Shown here one piece after another: positions 1 to 7,725 of a stretch of DNA of 64,000 nt (positions are counted from its first letter, which is position 1; the number at the start of each line of letters is the position of its first letter). Origin of the DNA: Bacteroidales bacterium. GTDB lineage: Bacteria > Bacteroidota > Bacteroidia > Bacteroidales > UBA932. Location: positions 1-64,000 of the forward strand of contig JAFROX010000009.1 of NCBI GenBank assembly GCA_017429475.1. Reading direction: 5' to 3'. A program made the translations under genes and the position numbers. The notes below the pieces were generated by a model, which saw nothing but the letters and a program-made list of their open reading frames with translations, did not search any database and was not told where the DNA came from.

Positions 1-1
1 C

Positions 2-889
2 GCCATCGAGGGATCGACAGTGACAGAGATTGAGAACCAACTGCTCTTCGATCAGGGAATCACCGCAAAGGGCAAGACCATCGTCGAACAGATGATGAAC
101 CTGGATCTGAAGCGTGCCTATGAAGAGAGCATCCGTCTTGCCAAGAATCATACAGAAATCACCATCGATGTACTGAAAGGCTTGTCTCGCCTAGTGATGC
201 AGAACACAGGGTCAACCTACAAGACTGCGCTCGGTGACTTCTCCTCCGCAAACGGAGATATCAGGCTTGTCAATGTCACAGCTGGGTTTGGTGGGCGCTC
301 TTACATCAGTTATCAGAAAGTGCCGGCTAAACTGCAGGAGTTCTGCGATTGGCTGAATGCGCAGCGCAAAAGTCCCATGTCCATTTCGGAAAGATATGAG
401 CTTAGCTTCGAAACTCACTACCGTTTGGTCACCATTCATCCATGGGCAGATGGAAATGGCAGAATGGCCAGGCTCATCATGAACCACATTCAATTCGAAT
501 TCGGGCTGGTTCCGGCAAAGGTTTTAAAGGAGGATAAAGGAGACTATATCAACGCCCTCATTGCAACTCGCGAGTCAGACGACCTCTCCCCGTTTCTCGA
601 CTTCATGACCGGACAAATGATCAAAACGCTGTCTTCAGATATTGAAGCATTCCTCAAGTCAATGGAAGAAGGTGGGGAGATTATCCGGATTGGTGGGGAG
701 AAAAAGCAGAAAAGTAGGGAGAGGATTATCCAGATCCTCAAGGAACATCCCGACTATTCTGCGCGGAAACTCGCTGAAATCATAGGGGTCACACCTAAAG
801 CTATCGAAAAGCATCTTGCAAAACTGAAGGCAGATGGCATCATTCAGCGAGACGGGCCTGATAAGGGCGGTAATTGGCGTGTTTTGTAG
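2..889 (+). CDS. Fic family protein with C-terminal winged helix (5' partial)
   Basis: The open frame runs in from the left edge, so the N-terminus is missing; a GTG at 20 is in frame but is probably internal because the residues before it (AIEG) look like the usual (S/T)xxxE(G/N) inhibitory region of Fic proteins. The Fic core motif HPWADGNGR is at 437-463, with the catalytic His and the phosphate-binding GNGR loop intact. Fic enzymes usually transfer AMP from ATP to a Ser, Thr or Tyr of a target protein. The last 60 or so residues (KSRERIIQILKEH onward) form a winged helix-turn-helix, as in Fic proteins that act in transcriptional control or bind DNA. The target is unknown. CATG tetramers are commoner here than in many later genes, which hints at a different origin. 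Confidence 0.9.
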   Translation, partial: AIEGSTVTEIENQLLFDQGITAKGKTIVEQMMNLDLKRAYEESIRLAKNHTEITIDVLKGLSRLVMQNTGSTYKTALGDFSSANGDIRLVNVTAGFGGRSYISYQKVPAKLQEFCDWLNAQRKSPMSISERYELSFETHYRLVTIHPWADGNGRMARLIMNHIQFEFGLVPAKVLKEDKGDYINALIATRESDDLSPFLDFMTGQMIKTLSSDIEAFLKSMEEGGEIIRIGGEKKQKSRERIIQILKEHPDYSARKLAEIIGVTPKAIEKHLAKLKADGIIQRDGPDKGGNWRVL

Positions 890-1015
890 CCATGAGCAGA
901 CACTATCAAGGGCTTTTCCGCCCAGAGGGTTTAGAAAGATCTGCTACCATATCCAGTGTTCAAAAAGAAAATCATACATGCTAATTATATCTCCGTAATT
1001 CTAATTATCTGACGG

Positions 1016-1153
1016 ATAAATATTATCAGTACGGAACTCACCATCCAGCAGATCTCCGATGCTCTGAATTTTCCTTCACAGTCCGTCTTCGGATAATTTT
1101 TCAAGAAGGAGACTGGTCTTTCTCCCCGTGAGTATCGCAATCGGGAGAAATAG
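1016..1153 (+). pseudogene. AraC-family regulator, C-terminal HTH remnant
   Basis: Frame 2 of the + strand encodes ELTIQQISDALNFPSQSVFG, then a TAA stop (1094-1096), then FFKKETGLSPREYRNREK and a TAG. This is the second helix-turn-helix of an AraC/XylS regulator, where the stop replaces the residue normally Lys or Arg in the (Y/F)FxKxFKKxxG motif. A TGA at 1010-1012 closes the frame upstream and no N-terminal domain is visible in the roughly 100 bases before it. The gene is clearly dead. What it regulated cannot be told. Confidence 0.7.
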
Positions 1154-1239
1154 CTTGTCAGCATCCTTAAAATGGTTTCCTGAATTTCAAACCAGTGTAC
1201 AGTTCTCACCACCAAGTTGAACTTTCAGCAGTTCATACT

Positions 1240-1731
1240 CTAAAGTTGCTTTGTACTTATGAAATGTCCCTCTTGCGCGGCGGCAAACGTAGCTACAACC
1301 GCCACAATGGCAATAGGAATCACAGACCAGAACATTGCAGGGGCAGCCAGAAAAAGAAGCACACCGGTCAGTTTATTAGCCAATGTATGAGGGAAACAGA
1401 TTTGCTTGAAGAAGGTCAGGGCTGATACCTGGTTCACCATCTTGATGAAGACAATCAACCCGGCCCAAGTCCACAGCCAAACAGGAATCTGCAACACCGG
1501 CAATAACCGGATAGCGCAGCAGCCTACGAACATAATATCGGCCACACTATCCAAGACGGAACCAGACTTGCTTTCCGCGTGGAGTTTTCTTGCCAGCCAG
1601 CCATCCAAGATGTCGCTGAGCCCGCATAATACATAGAGTGTCCAGAATAGCCATTCCTTCACATCGCAAAAAAGCAGGCTGATGGAGCCTGCTATCCTTA
1701 GTACAGATAGGACATTCGGCAAATGCCTCAT
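1240..1731 (-). CDS. CDP-alcohol phosphatidyltransferase family protein
   Basis: This 163-residue integral membrane protein carries the full CDP-alcohol phosphotransferase signature: D43-G44-x2-A47-R48-x8-G57-x3-D61-x3-D65. The family moves a phosphoalcohol from a CDP-alcohol (often CDP-diacylglycerol) to a second alcohol in phospholipid synthesis, using metal bound by the Asp residues. It has about five membrane segments and is a little shorter than PgsA or PssA (around 180-240 residues). The acceptor cannot be assigned. Its start codon overlaps the stop of the upstream gene (ATGA), so the two genes are probably translated together. Confidence 0.85.
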   Translation of the reverse strand: MRHLPNVLSVLRIAGSISLLFCDVKEWLFWTLYVLCGLSDILDGWLARKLHAESKSGSVLDSVADIMFVGCCAIRLLPVLQIPVWLWTWAGLIVFIKMVNQVSALTFFKQICFPHTLANKLTGVLLFLAAPAMFWSVIPIAIVAVVATFAAAQEGHFISTKQL

Positions 1732-2024
1732 ATCACTTCTATAAAGAAACTCACCGGCCTGAAACCATCGTTACAGCTGATCATAGCGCTCATCGGATTT
1801 TTCATCCACCCGTCATAGAAGTTTCCCTCTCCACGTGCCAGTGCCTCCACGAATTCCCGCATGGAGCCCCAGGCCGAAGGACACATCCCTTCCGGACATT
1901 TTCCATCGACGGAAATCCACTCCTGCCCCTCCTGAACATCGCAAGTATGTTCGATTGGGTTCTCATATCTCGCCATCAAATCAGGATACGAAGCCTTCCT
2001 GACGGCAGTGATTCTGATTTTCAT
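1728..2024 (-). CDS. TIGR04076 family protein
   Basis: A 98-residue protein beginning MKIRITAVRK, with conserved Cys in HTCDVQEGQEW, CPEGMCPSAW and ISCNDGFRPVSF. This pattern matches the small TIGR04076 family, which has no known biochemical role. An in-frame ATG at 2058-2060 would add 12 residues (MSNLVSINRSVQ), but the family starts at MK(I/V)xI, so 2024 is preferred. It overlaps the phosphatidyltransferase by four bases. The Cys spacing could suggest metal or redox chemistry, but this is only inference. Confidence 0.75.
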   Translation of the reverse strand: MKIRITAVRKASYPDLMARYENPIEHTCDVQEGQEWISVDGKCPEGMCPSAWGSMREFVEALARGEGNFYDGWMKNPMSAMISCNDGFRPVSFFIEVI

Positions 2025-2091
2025 TTGAACAGATCGGTTTATCGACACTAAGTTACTCATTTCTGCGACTTACTCCATATCAATTATAGTG

Positions 2092-2099
2092 TATCTTTG
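2092..2099 (+). promoter_or_regulatory. Bacteroidetes -7 box (TATCTTTG) at GH3 start
   Basis: TATCTTTG matches TAnnTTTG exactly and ends four bases before the chosen ATG at 2104. If used, transcription would start at or next to the start codon, giving a leaderless message. No clear TTTG -33 element is visible. Confidence 0.5.
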
Positions 2100-2103
2100 T
2101 AAT

Positions 2104-4392
2104 ATGAAATTGAAAAACATCACCATAGCCTTCGCCGCAGCACTGACAGTGGCCGCCTGCGCTCCCAAGTCCGATATGGACAAATTTATTGATGACCTTA
2201 TGTCCCGGATGACACTGGAACAGAAAATCGGTCAGCTTAACCTGCACTCCGCCTCCGGATTCATATCGGCCCTCCGCGTTACGGAAGAAGATGAAAACGT
2301 CAAACTGCTCCGCGCCGGCCATCTGGGCGGCATCTACGGAAGCGGTAACGTGGAGTATCTGCGTGAGATACAAAAGGTGGCGCTTGAATCCGGCGCCGGC
2401 ATCCCGCTCATCACCGGGATGGATGTGATCCACGGGTTCGAGACTGTATTCCCGGTTCCGCTGGCCCTCTCCACTTCCTGGAATCCCGACCTGGTGGAAA
2501 AGACTGCCCGCATCGCGGCCAAGGAGGCAACAGCCAGAGGCATCAACTGGGTGTTCAGCCCTATGGTAGACATCTGCCGCGACGCCCGCTGGGGCAGAAT
2601 CGTGGAAGGCGGAGGTGAAGACCCCTTCCTCGGAGGCGAGTTGGCCAAGGCATATGTCTATGGTTATCAAGGTCGCGACGACGCGTTTGACAACACGGAC
2701 GTTATGACCTGCGTGAAGCACTATGCCCTGTACGGCGGGGCCGAATCCGGCCGAGACTACAATTCCGTGTTCCTCAGCCGCCAGGAAGCCCTGAACGGCT
2801 ACCTGCGCCCCTACCAGCAGGCCGCCTATGCCGGAGCCGCGAGCTATATGAGCTCCTTCAACGAGTTCGAGGGCATCCCTGCGACTATGAATACCTACCT
2901 GATGGACGAGTTGCTGCGCAAATCCTGGGGTTTTCAGGGCTTTATCGTTTCCGACGCAACGGCCATCCAGGAAGAGGTGGCCCACGGAATCGGTGACCTC
3001 CAGGAAGTATCTGCACGTTCTCTCCAGGCCGGCCTGGATATGGATATGAATTCCGACGGCTTTGTTGGAACCCTCGAGAAATCTCTCCAGGAAGGCCGTA
3101 TTTCCCAAGCCGACATCGACCGTGCCTGCCGCCGCATCCTCGAAGCAAAATACAAGCTGGGCCTGTTTGACGACCCGTTCAAATACCTGGATCCGGAGCG
3201 TGCTGCAAAGGACGTCTATACTCCCGAACATCTGGCCTTTGCCCGTGAAGCCGCACGGGAATGTCTTGTGCTCCTCAAGAACGACGGTGTGCTTCCGCTA
3301 AAGAAAGGAACCCGCGTTGCCGTTGTGGGTCCGCTGGCCAAGGACGCAAGTGCAATGGCCGGAACCTGGTCTATGTCGTCACACAATGCCGAAAGCATAA
3401 GCCTTTTCCAGGGCATCTCCGAAGTCACCCCTGCTACGTATGCCGAAGGCAGCTGGCTGTTCAAGGACAAGGAACTGGAAGAGAACATCCAATATGGTCT
3501 GATGAAAGTATTTGCCCCGGGCCGCCAGTTACCTCTCATCCACACCGTTCCCCAGCAGAAACTTGTTGCCGACGCCGTTGCCAAGGCCCGCCAGGCCGAT
3601 GTGGTGATTGCGTGCGTAGGTGAAGTGCCCAATATGAACGGCGAAGGTGCCTCCCGCACCGACATTTCCGTCCCGGATGCCCAGGTGGAGCTTCTGAAGG
3701 CTCTGAAAGCCACCGGAAAGCCTGTGGTTATGGTGCTGGTGACCGGCCGTCCGCTCACCCTGAACTGGGAGAACGAGCAGATGGACGCCATACTCAACGT
3801 GTGGTCTCCCGGTTCTGAAGGCGGACGCGCCGTGGCCGATGTGCTCTTCGGCGACTACTCCCCTTCCGCCAAGCTCACCACATCCTTCCCGCGCGCCGTA
3901 GGACAGCTTCCTCTCTACTACAACCACAAGAGCACCGGTCGTCCGCACCCGGACTACGAGCCCTACCGGAAGTTCACCAGCTGCTACGAGGATGAGCTGA
4001 ACGGGCCGCTGTATCCCTTCGGCTTCGGACTCTCCTACACTACTTTCGAATATTCCCCGGTCACTCTCAGCTCCGCTGAAATGCCGATGGACGGCTCCGT
4101 CACAGCCTCAGTGACCGTGACGAACACCGGTGCCCGCGATGCCGACGAGATCGTGCAGCTGTACATCCACGATATCTACGCCACTTCCACCCGTCCGGTG
4201 AAGGAGCTGAAAGGCTTCAGGAAAACGCACATTGCGGCCGGGGCGTCCGTCAAGGTAGATTTCATCCTCACCAAAGAAGAACTTTCCTACTTCAATCACG
4301 ACTGCGACTGGGTTTGCGAACCCGGCGACTTTGAAATAATGGTCGGTCCCAACAGCCGGGACACGGAAGCAGTCATCCTTAGTGTTCGATAA
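2104..4392 (+). CDS. bglX: GH3 beta-glucosidase, lipoprotein (BglX-like)
   Basis: This 762-residue GH3 glycosidase would remove terminal beta-glucosyl (or beta-xylosyl) units from oligosaccharides. It has a lipoprotein signal with lipobox VAAC (Cys19). The (beta/alpha)8 domain holds the substrate-binding VKHYALYGG and the nucleophile Asp near 284 in GFIVSDAT. The alpha/beta sandwich domain holds the acid/base candidate Glu near 514 in GEGASR. A fibronectin-III-like domain ends the protein (DADEIVQLYI onward). Length and order match BglX. A GTG at 2089 is in frame but lies before the signal peptide, so ATG 2104 is preferred. The thioesterase gene starts three bases after the stop. Confidence 0.93.
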   Translation: MKLKNITIAFAAALTVAACAPKSDMDKFIDDLMSRMTLEQKIGQLNLHSASGFISALRVTEEDENVKLLRAGHLGGIYGSGNVEYLREIQKVALESGAGIPLITGMDVIHGFETVFPVPLALSTSWNPDLVEKTARIAAKEATARGINWVFSPMVDICRDARWGRIVEGGGEDPFLGGELAKAYVYGYQGRDDAFDNTDVMTCVKHYALYGGAESGRDYNSVFLSRQEALNGYLRPYQQAAYAGAASYMSSFNEFEGIPATMNTYLMDELLRKSWGFQGFIVSDATAIQEEVAHGIGDLQEVSARSLQAGLDMDMNSDGFVGTLEKSLQEGRISQADIDRACRRILEAKYKLGLFDDPFKYLDPERAAKDVYTPEHLAFAREAARECLVLLKNDGVLPLKKGTRVAVVGPLAKDASAMAGTWSMSSHNAESISLFQGISEVTPATYAEGSWLFKDKELEENIQYGLMKVFAPGRQLPLIHTVPQQKLVADAVAKARQADVVIACVGEVPNMNGEGASRTDISVPDAQVELLKALKATGKPVVMVLVTGRPLTLNWENEQMDAILNVWSPGSEGGRAVADVLFGDYSPSAKLTTSFPRAVGQLPLYYNHKSTGRPHPDYEPYRKFTSCYEDELNGPLYPFGFGLSYTTFEYSPVTLSSAEMPMDGSVTASVTVTNTGARDADEIVQLYIHDIYATSTRPVKELKGFRKTHIAAGASVKVDFILTKEELSYFNHDCDWVCEPGDFEIMVGPNSRDTEAVILSVR

Positions 4393-4395
4393 AAG

Positions 4396-4770
4396 ATGAT
4401 AAGCATTGGTTTGAAACATACAAGTGAGCTGACGGTTACGGATGCTGCGACAGCCATAGAGGTTGGTTCTGGTGATATGCGGGTTCTCGCAACGCCTATG
4501 ATGATGGCCTTAATGGAAAATGCAGCAATGCTCGCAGTCAAGGATGAACTGCCGGAAGGGTGTACTACCGTGGGTGGCCATATTGAATTTTCTCATCTAA
4601 GACCCTCGAAGATTGGTGATGTGGTAAGAGCAGAAGCAGAGGTAACGAAGGTAGACGGCAAAAAGATTGAGTTTAAGGTGACTGCCTTCTCTGGCGACAC
4701 GTTGCTTGGAGAGGGCACGCACCTGAGATTCATTGTAGATAGAGACAAATTCATCTCAAAACTTGGATAA
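4396..4770 (+). CDS. FlK-like hotdog thioesterase
   Basis: A 124-residue single hotdog domain. Thr33, Glu41 and His67 keep exactly the spacing of the catalytic Thr42/Glu50/His76 of fluoroacetyl-CoA thioesterase FlK. Close relatives in gut bacteria are general acyl-CoA thioesterases; fluoroacetate as substrate is unlikely here. It is cytoplasmic with no signal peptide. It sits three bases after the exported GH3 gene, so co-transcription is likely, although no shared pathway is obvious. Confidence 0.8.
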   Translation: MISIGLKHTSELTVTDAATAIEVGSGDMRVLATPMMMALMENAAMLAVKDELPEGCTTVGGHIEFSHLRPSKIGDVVRAEAEVTKVDGKKIEFKVTAFSGDTLLGEGTHLRFIVDRDKFISKLG

Positions 4771-4801
4771 CAGGTAATACGGCTAAGTCCCGGCATAAAG
4801 T

Positions 4802-4949
4802 CCAGGGCAAAATGGAGCAGGGCAATAAGCTCTGGAGGGCACTCTGGGGCAGGTCCATCTGCTCCACTGCCCGAAATAAGCCAGTGGAGCAGGCACACCC
4901 CTCTCAGAAGCCACTCTAAGGCACACTCCCCTGCTCCATTTTTCCCTGG
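4802..4949. repeat. Nested inverted-repeat element (MITE or palindromic-unit-like)
   Basis: The outer arms are 21-bp inverted repeats at 4802-4822 and 4929-4949 that differ at one base (core AATGGAGCAGGG). Inside is an 11-bp perfect hairpin, CTGCTCCACTG (4859-4869) and CAGTGGAGCAG (4882-4892), with a 12-base loop. The TGGAGCAG word thus appears four times. No transposase and no clear target duplication were found. It lies between the thioesterase stop and a truncated transporter gene. It could be a small mobile palindromic repeat or a structured RNA. Confidence 0.55.
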
Positions 4950-5019
4950 CGAACGGCTACCGCAAGCCTGACGACAACATCTGAGTTTCGCCAACGTAGC
5001 GAGAGCGGAAACCCCACCA

Positions 5020-5337
5020 TCCTGATAGGCATCTATAACATTTTTGTAAAGCATATGGATCAATTTCGCAAGCTGGCTGATTTCGTATTTGGCATCGTCC
5101 GAGAACTTCTGCGACGAGTCTGACAGAACTGTGGCATATTCGACGATATTCTCGGCATAGTCACCGATCCTTTCAAGGTCGCGGATGCTCCTGTATGTGC
5201 CCGACAGATAAGTCCGGTCTTTCTCTCCAAGAGCCCTTTCCCCACTCAAGCGGACGACATAAGCAATCAGCTCCTTGTTCATGAAATTCAGCTGCCGTTC
5301 GTCACGTTCGAAATCAGGTTTCCCGGTGAAGTCCAGT
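5020..5337 (-). pseudogene. Na+/Pi cotransporter C-terminal PhoU-like domain remnant
   Basis: The minus strand encodes FERDERQLNFMNKELIAYVV and then YLSGTYRSIRDLERIGDYAE, followed by helices ending near KNVIDAYQD. This is the helical PhoU-like domain at the C-terminus of NptA-type Na/phosphate cotransporters. The transmembrane part is missing: an in-frame stop lies just upstream (about 5338-5340). The 3' end runs into unrelated sequence beside the nested repeat. It is a fragment of a larger gene, probably left by a rearrangement. An ATG at 5282 could start an isolated PhoU-like peptide, but its tail reads through non-homologous sequence. Confidence 0.7.
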
Positions 5338-5372
5338 TAAACGGACATTTCCAGGCTGCGGTTCGACGGCCG

Positions 5373-5815
5373 GGTCGCTCTGCAGCCTTCCTGGCCGCGC
5401 TTCTCCTCATCGCTTGCGAAAAAGAAAACACCGCAACTCCCTTTGTTCCTAAAGTATCTGACTATACCGGCACTGTGACAGTCATCTACCAGGAGGCTCC
5501 TTTCGACAACGAAAACATCAACGTGAACTTCACCCCGTCTGAAGACGGAAAGACCGCATCCATCACGCTCCACCAGATCCGCTTCGTGCCCCAGATGCCC
5601 GTCACCATCGACGTGCCATTCCCGATATTATCCTGCAGAGCACCAGCGAGAAGATCAGTCTCTCTTGCGAAAGGACCATCCCTCTGGCAATGGGCGGAGA
5701 GTATCCCAGATATACGGTCACAGACCTCAAGGGCGAAATCGTCGGCAGCGAACTGACATTCTCCCTCAATTTCGGCGACTACCCCACTTCTTTCAAGGGA
5801 CAGCTCAATCAGTAG
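5373..5815 (+). pseudogene. Calycin-like lipoprotein, frameshifted and lacking a start
   Basis: The sequence AAFLAALLLIACEKEN gives a lipoprotein signal with lipobox LIAC, but no ATG, GTG or TTG precedes it in frame. The beta-rich domain follows (VTVIYQEAPFDNENI, then MPVTID). Near 5616-5621 the frame breaks: the next frame continues with DIILQSTSEKISLSCERTIP and TVTDLKGEIVGSELTFSLNF to a TAG at 5813-5815. Adding one base (GTG-ACC-ATT-CCC) would restore DVTIPDII, the motif expected for the Bacteroidetes calycin-like family. It is a pseudogene, or holds a one-base sequencing error, though the lost start argues for real decay. Confidence 0.7.
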
Positions 5816-5821
5816 CCGCTA

Positions 5822-5852
5822 TTGTTTAAATCGGTCAAAGCATCTATTTTTG
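5822..5852 (+). promoter_or_regulatory. Promoter for acyltransferase (TTG / TATTTTTG)
   Basis: A TTG at 5822-5824 is followed after 20 bases by TATTTTTG (5845-5852), matching the Bacteroidetes -33/-7 pattern. The start codon of the acyltransferase gene lies 40 bases further on. Confidence 0.5.
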
Positions 5853-5892
5853 CTTGAAACAACAGTAGCCGTTACCGGCACATAATTCCATT

Positions 5893-6960
5893 ATGCAACA
5901 AGCCCAAGTCCGTCAGAGCAATTATGAACTGCTGCGCATATTCAGCATGTTCATGATCATCTTCTACCACCTCATCTTCTTCATCGTCGCACGCGCACAC
6001 AGGGATGTGCCTTTCTGGCAGTCATTCCAGCTGGTCATCCACACCGGCGTCATCCTGTTCGTGCTCATCAGCGGTTATTTCGGCATCAAGACCTCCACGA
6101 GAGGCTTCGTCCGCCTGCTGCTCCTGAGCCTTGTGTACTATGTGCCGATAGTGCTCGTCGACAACCTCATTCTCAAGGAAGGACTCACCGCAGCCGAGAA
6201 ATGGCAGCTTGTCCTGCCCAGCTTCCAGGCCGTCACCAAGAGCCCCTACTGGTTCCTGAGGACATATATTTGGCTCTACCTGCTTGCCCCCCTGGCCAAC
6301 AAGTTCTTCGAGGCCGACCCGAAGCGTAACAAGCTGGTGCTGCTGCTTGTCTGCGGAGCGATATCGCTCTATGCTGGCTACAACGGAGTGGACGGCTCCA
6401 TCACCGACGGCAAGAACATCATCAACTTCTTCTTCCTCTATGCACTGGGCAGCATCCTGCACGACACCTACGACAGATGGAGCAAGTGGAAGACCTGGAA
6501 GCTCCTGACGGCCTTTCTCGTTCTTTGCGTCGCGCTTGTCTGGTCGCACCTGCATTTCAACGGAACCTGGTACAGCACCACCCTCTGGCAGCTGGCATAC
6601 CCCTACAACTCACCCATTCTGATGATCGTCGCCGTGCTGGCCTTTATGCTGTTCGGCAAGATCAAGATCCAGAGCAAGGCAGTCAACTGGGTGGCTGCAT
6701 CGACCTTTTCGATGTATCTCATACACCGCAATCCTGTGGTGCTCGAACGGGTGCTGCGGCCTGTTGTCAACAACACTGACATCAGCCAGACTTCCGGCAT
6801 TCTTGCCGAAATCGGAGTCCTTCTGCTGCTGTCCGTCGCCATCTTCGTCATCTCTATCGTCATCGACAAACTTCTGGCCATCCCACTCTCGAGGGTCCAG
6901 GCAGCTATCGTCCGCTGGCTGGACGGCATCCTCGTGAAGACCGGATTGCGCAAAGCCTGA
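5893..6960 (+). CDS. Acyltransferase family membrane protein (Acyl_transf_3)
   Basis: A 355-residue polytopic protein with about ten membrane segments. The N-terminal motif NYELLRIFSMFMIIFYHLIF resembles the first helix of acyltransferase-3 proteins, where a conserved His near the start of the domain (here in FYHLIF) is thought to act in acyl transfer. Such enzymes O-acetylate or otherwise acylate surface sugars, peptidoglycan or lipids. FSMYLIHRNP near the C-terminus is also typical. The acceptor is unknown. The next lipoprotein gene begins seven bases after the stop, so they form an operon. Confidence 0.85.
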   Translation: MQQAQVRQSNYELLRIFSMFMIIFYHLIFFIVARAHRDVPFWQSFQLVIHTGVILFVLISGYFGIKTSTRGFVRLLLLSLVYYVPIVLVDNLILKEGLTAAEKWQLVLPSFQAVTKSPYWFLRTYIWLYLLAPLANKFFEADPKRNKLVLLLVCGAISLYAGYNGVDGSITDGKNIINFFFLYALGSILHDTYDRWSKWKTWKLLTAFLVLCVALVWSHLHFNGTWYSTTLWQLAYPYNSPILMIVAVLAFMLFGKIKIQSKAVNWVAASTFSMYLIHRNPVVLERVLRPVVNNTDISQTSGILAEIGVLLLLSVAIFVISIVIDKLLAIPLSRVQAAIVRWLDGILVKTGLRKA

Positions 6961-6967
6961 TGGCCAA

Positions 6968-7588
6968 ATGAAACTCCAAGTCCTACTCCTCTTCCCTCTT
7001 TTCCTCCTGCTCGGTTGCCAACAGTCGGCCGAGAAGGCTGCCATCACGCGCCAATTGCAGGATTACCCTGAGTCCCGTGTTCAGGATATCTACAAGAGTT
7101 TCTGCCAGGACAATCTGGGTCCCGAGCACCTCATTCCCAACCCGGAGGCAGCAAGGAACTATCTGATGTCAGAGCTCGAAAACTTCCGTGACGATCTGGC
7201 CAGCCACCGTTACGATGCACCGCAGCGGATGTACTATCCCGTGGGTGACCAGGGCAACTATGTGAGGGTGGACCTTTATACAGTCCTGACCGGCCTGGTC
7301 AGTGAGCAAAAACTCCTGGATGCATTCGTGCGGAGCGCCAATGAGGGACACAAGGTAGCGCTCGAGGAATGGGTGGCTAAATGGAACGGCATAGCCGCAA
7401 TCATCCGCAAGGATTTCAGTGACATCCCCGGTGCTGAGGAAGACCTTGCGAGGATCGATGCCCTCTTGAAGGAAGGCGATCTCATCCTGCACCACAGCGA
7501 CGCCTTCGGCGAGGCCTACCAGCCCCACTACCGCATCGTCGCCAGGGACATCTTCGAGTCCGAACTCAAACCTCTCATCGAACGATAA
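6968..7588 (+). CDS. Conserved lipoprotein of unknown function
   Basis: A 206-residue protein with signal MKLQVLLLFPLFLLLGC; Cys17 is the lipidation site. The mature part is mostly alpha-helical, with conserved-looking blocks SRVQDIYKSFCQDNLGPEHL, GNYVRVDLYTVLTG and DAFGEAYQPHYRIV. Similar hypothetical lipoproteins occur in other Bacteroidales, but no function is known to me. It directly follows the membrane acyltransferase, so it may assist an envelope modification; this is inference from position only. Confidence 0.75.
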   Translation: MKLQVLLLFPLFLLLGCQQSAEKAAITRQLQDYPESRVQDIYKSFCQDNLGPEHLIPNPEAARNYLMSELENFRDDLASHRYDAPQRMYYPVGDQGNYVRVDLYTVLTGLVSEQKLLDAFVRSANEGHKVALEEWVAKWNGIAAIIRKDFSDIPGAEEDLARIDALLKEGDLILHHSDAFGEAYQPHYRIVARDIFESELKPLIER

Positions 7589-7604
7589 ATCTTTTTTCAT
7601 AGTG

Positions 7605-7676
7605 ATGGCAGGCTACATCGCCGGTATCGCAGCCGTCGTCTTTATGATCCTGAAACCCGGCAAGGCCGCTCAGTAA
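7605..7676 (+). CDS. Possible 23-residue membrane peptide
   Basis: An ATG-started frame encodes MAGYIAGIAAVVFMILKPGK plus three residues. It is hydrophobic with a basic end. It could be a tiny membrane peptide or the tail of a lost gene. No conserved context or clear ribosome site supports it. Confidence 0.2.
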   Translation: MAGYIAGIAAVVFMILKPGKAAQ

Positions 7677-7691
7677 TGTCGAAGGATTCAC

Positions 7692-7699
7692 TATATTTG
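7692..7699 (+). promoter_or_regulatory. -7 box TATATTTG upstream of ZIP transporter
   Basis: An exact TAnnTTTG match ending 26 bases before the ATG at 7726. No good -33 TTTG is seen. Confidence 0.45.
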
Positions 7700-7725
7700 C
7701 CTTGCAGTTTTGAGCAGTAGTGAAG

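Noticed and set aside
892-984. 30-codon ATG frame after the Fic gene
   Set aside because: No conserved feature, no ribosome or promoter support; left as noncoding spacer beside the AraC remnant.
2080-3231. Long open frame antisense to the GH3 gene (about 380 codons)
   Set aside because: It lies wholly against a gene with clear GH3 motifs; its protein is compositionally odd and has no domain. High GC gives long antisense frames.
5280-5475. Open + strand extension upstream of the calycin-like signal peptide
   Set aside because: It overlaps the PhoU-like remnant on the other strand and has no start codon, so it is not taken as real N-terminus.
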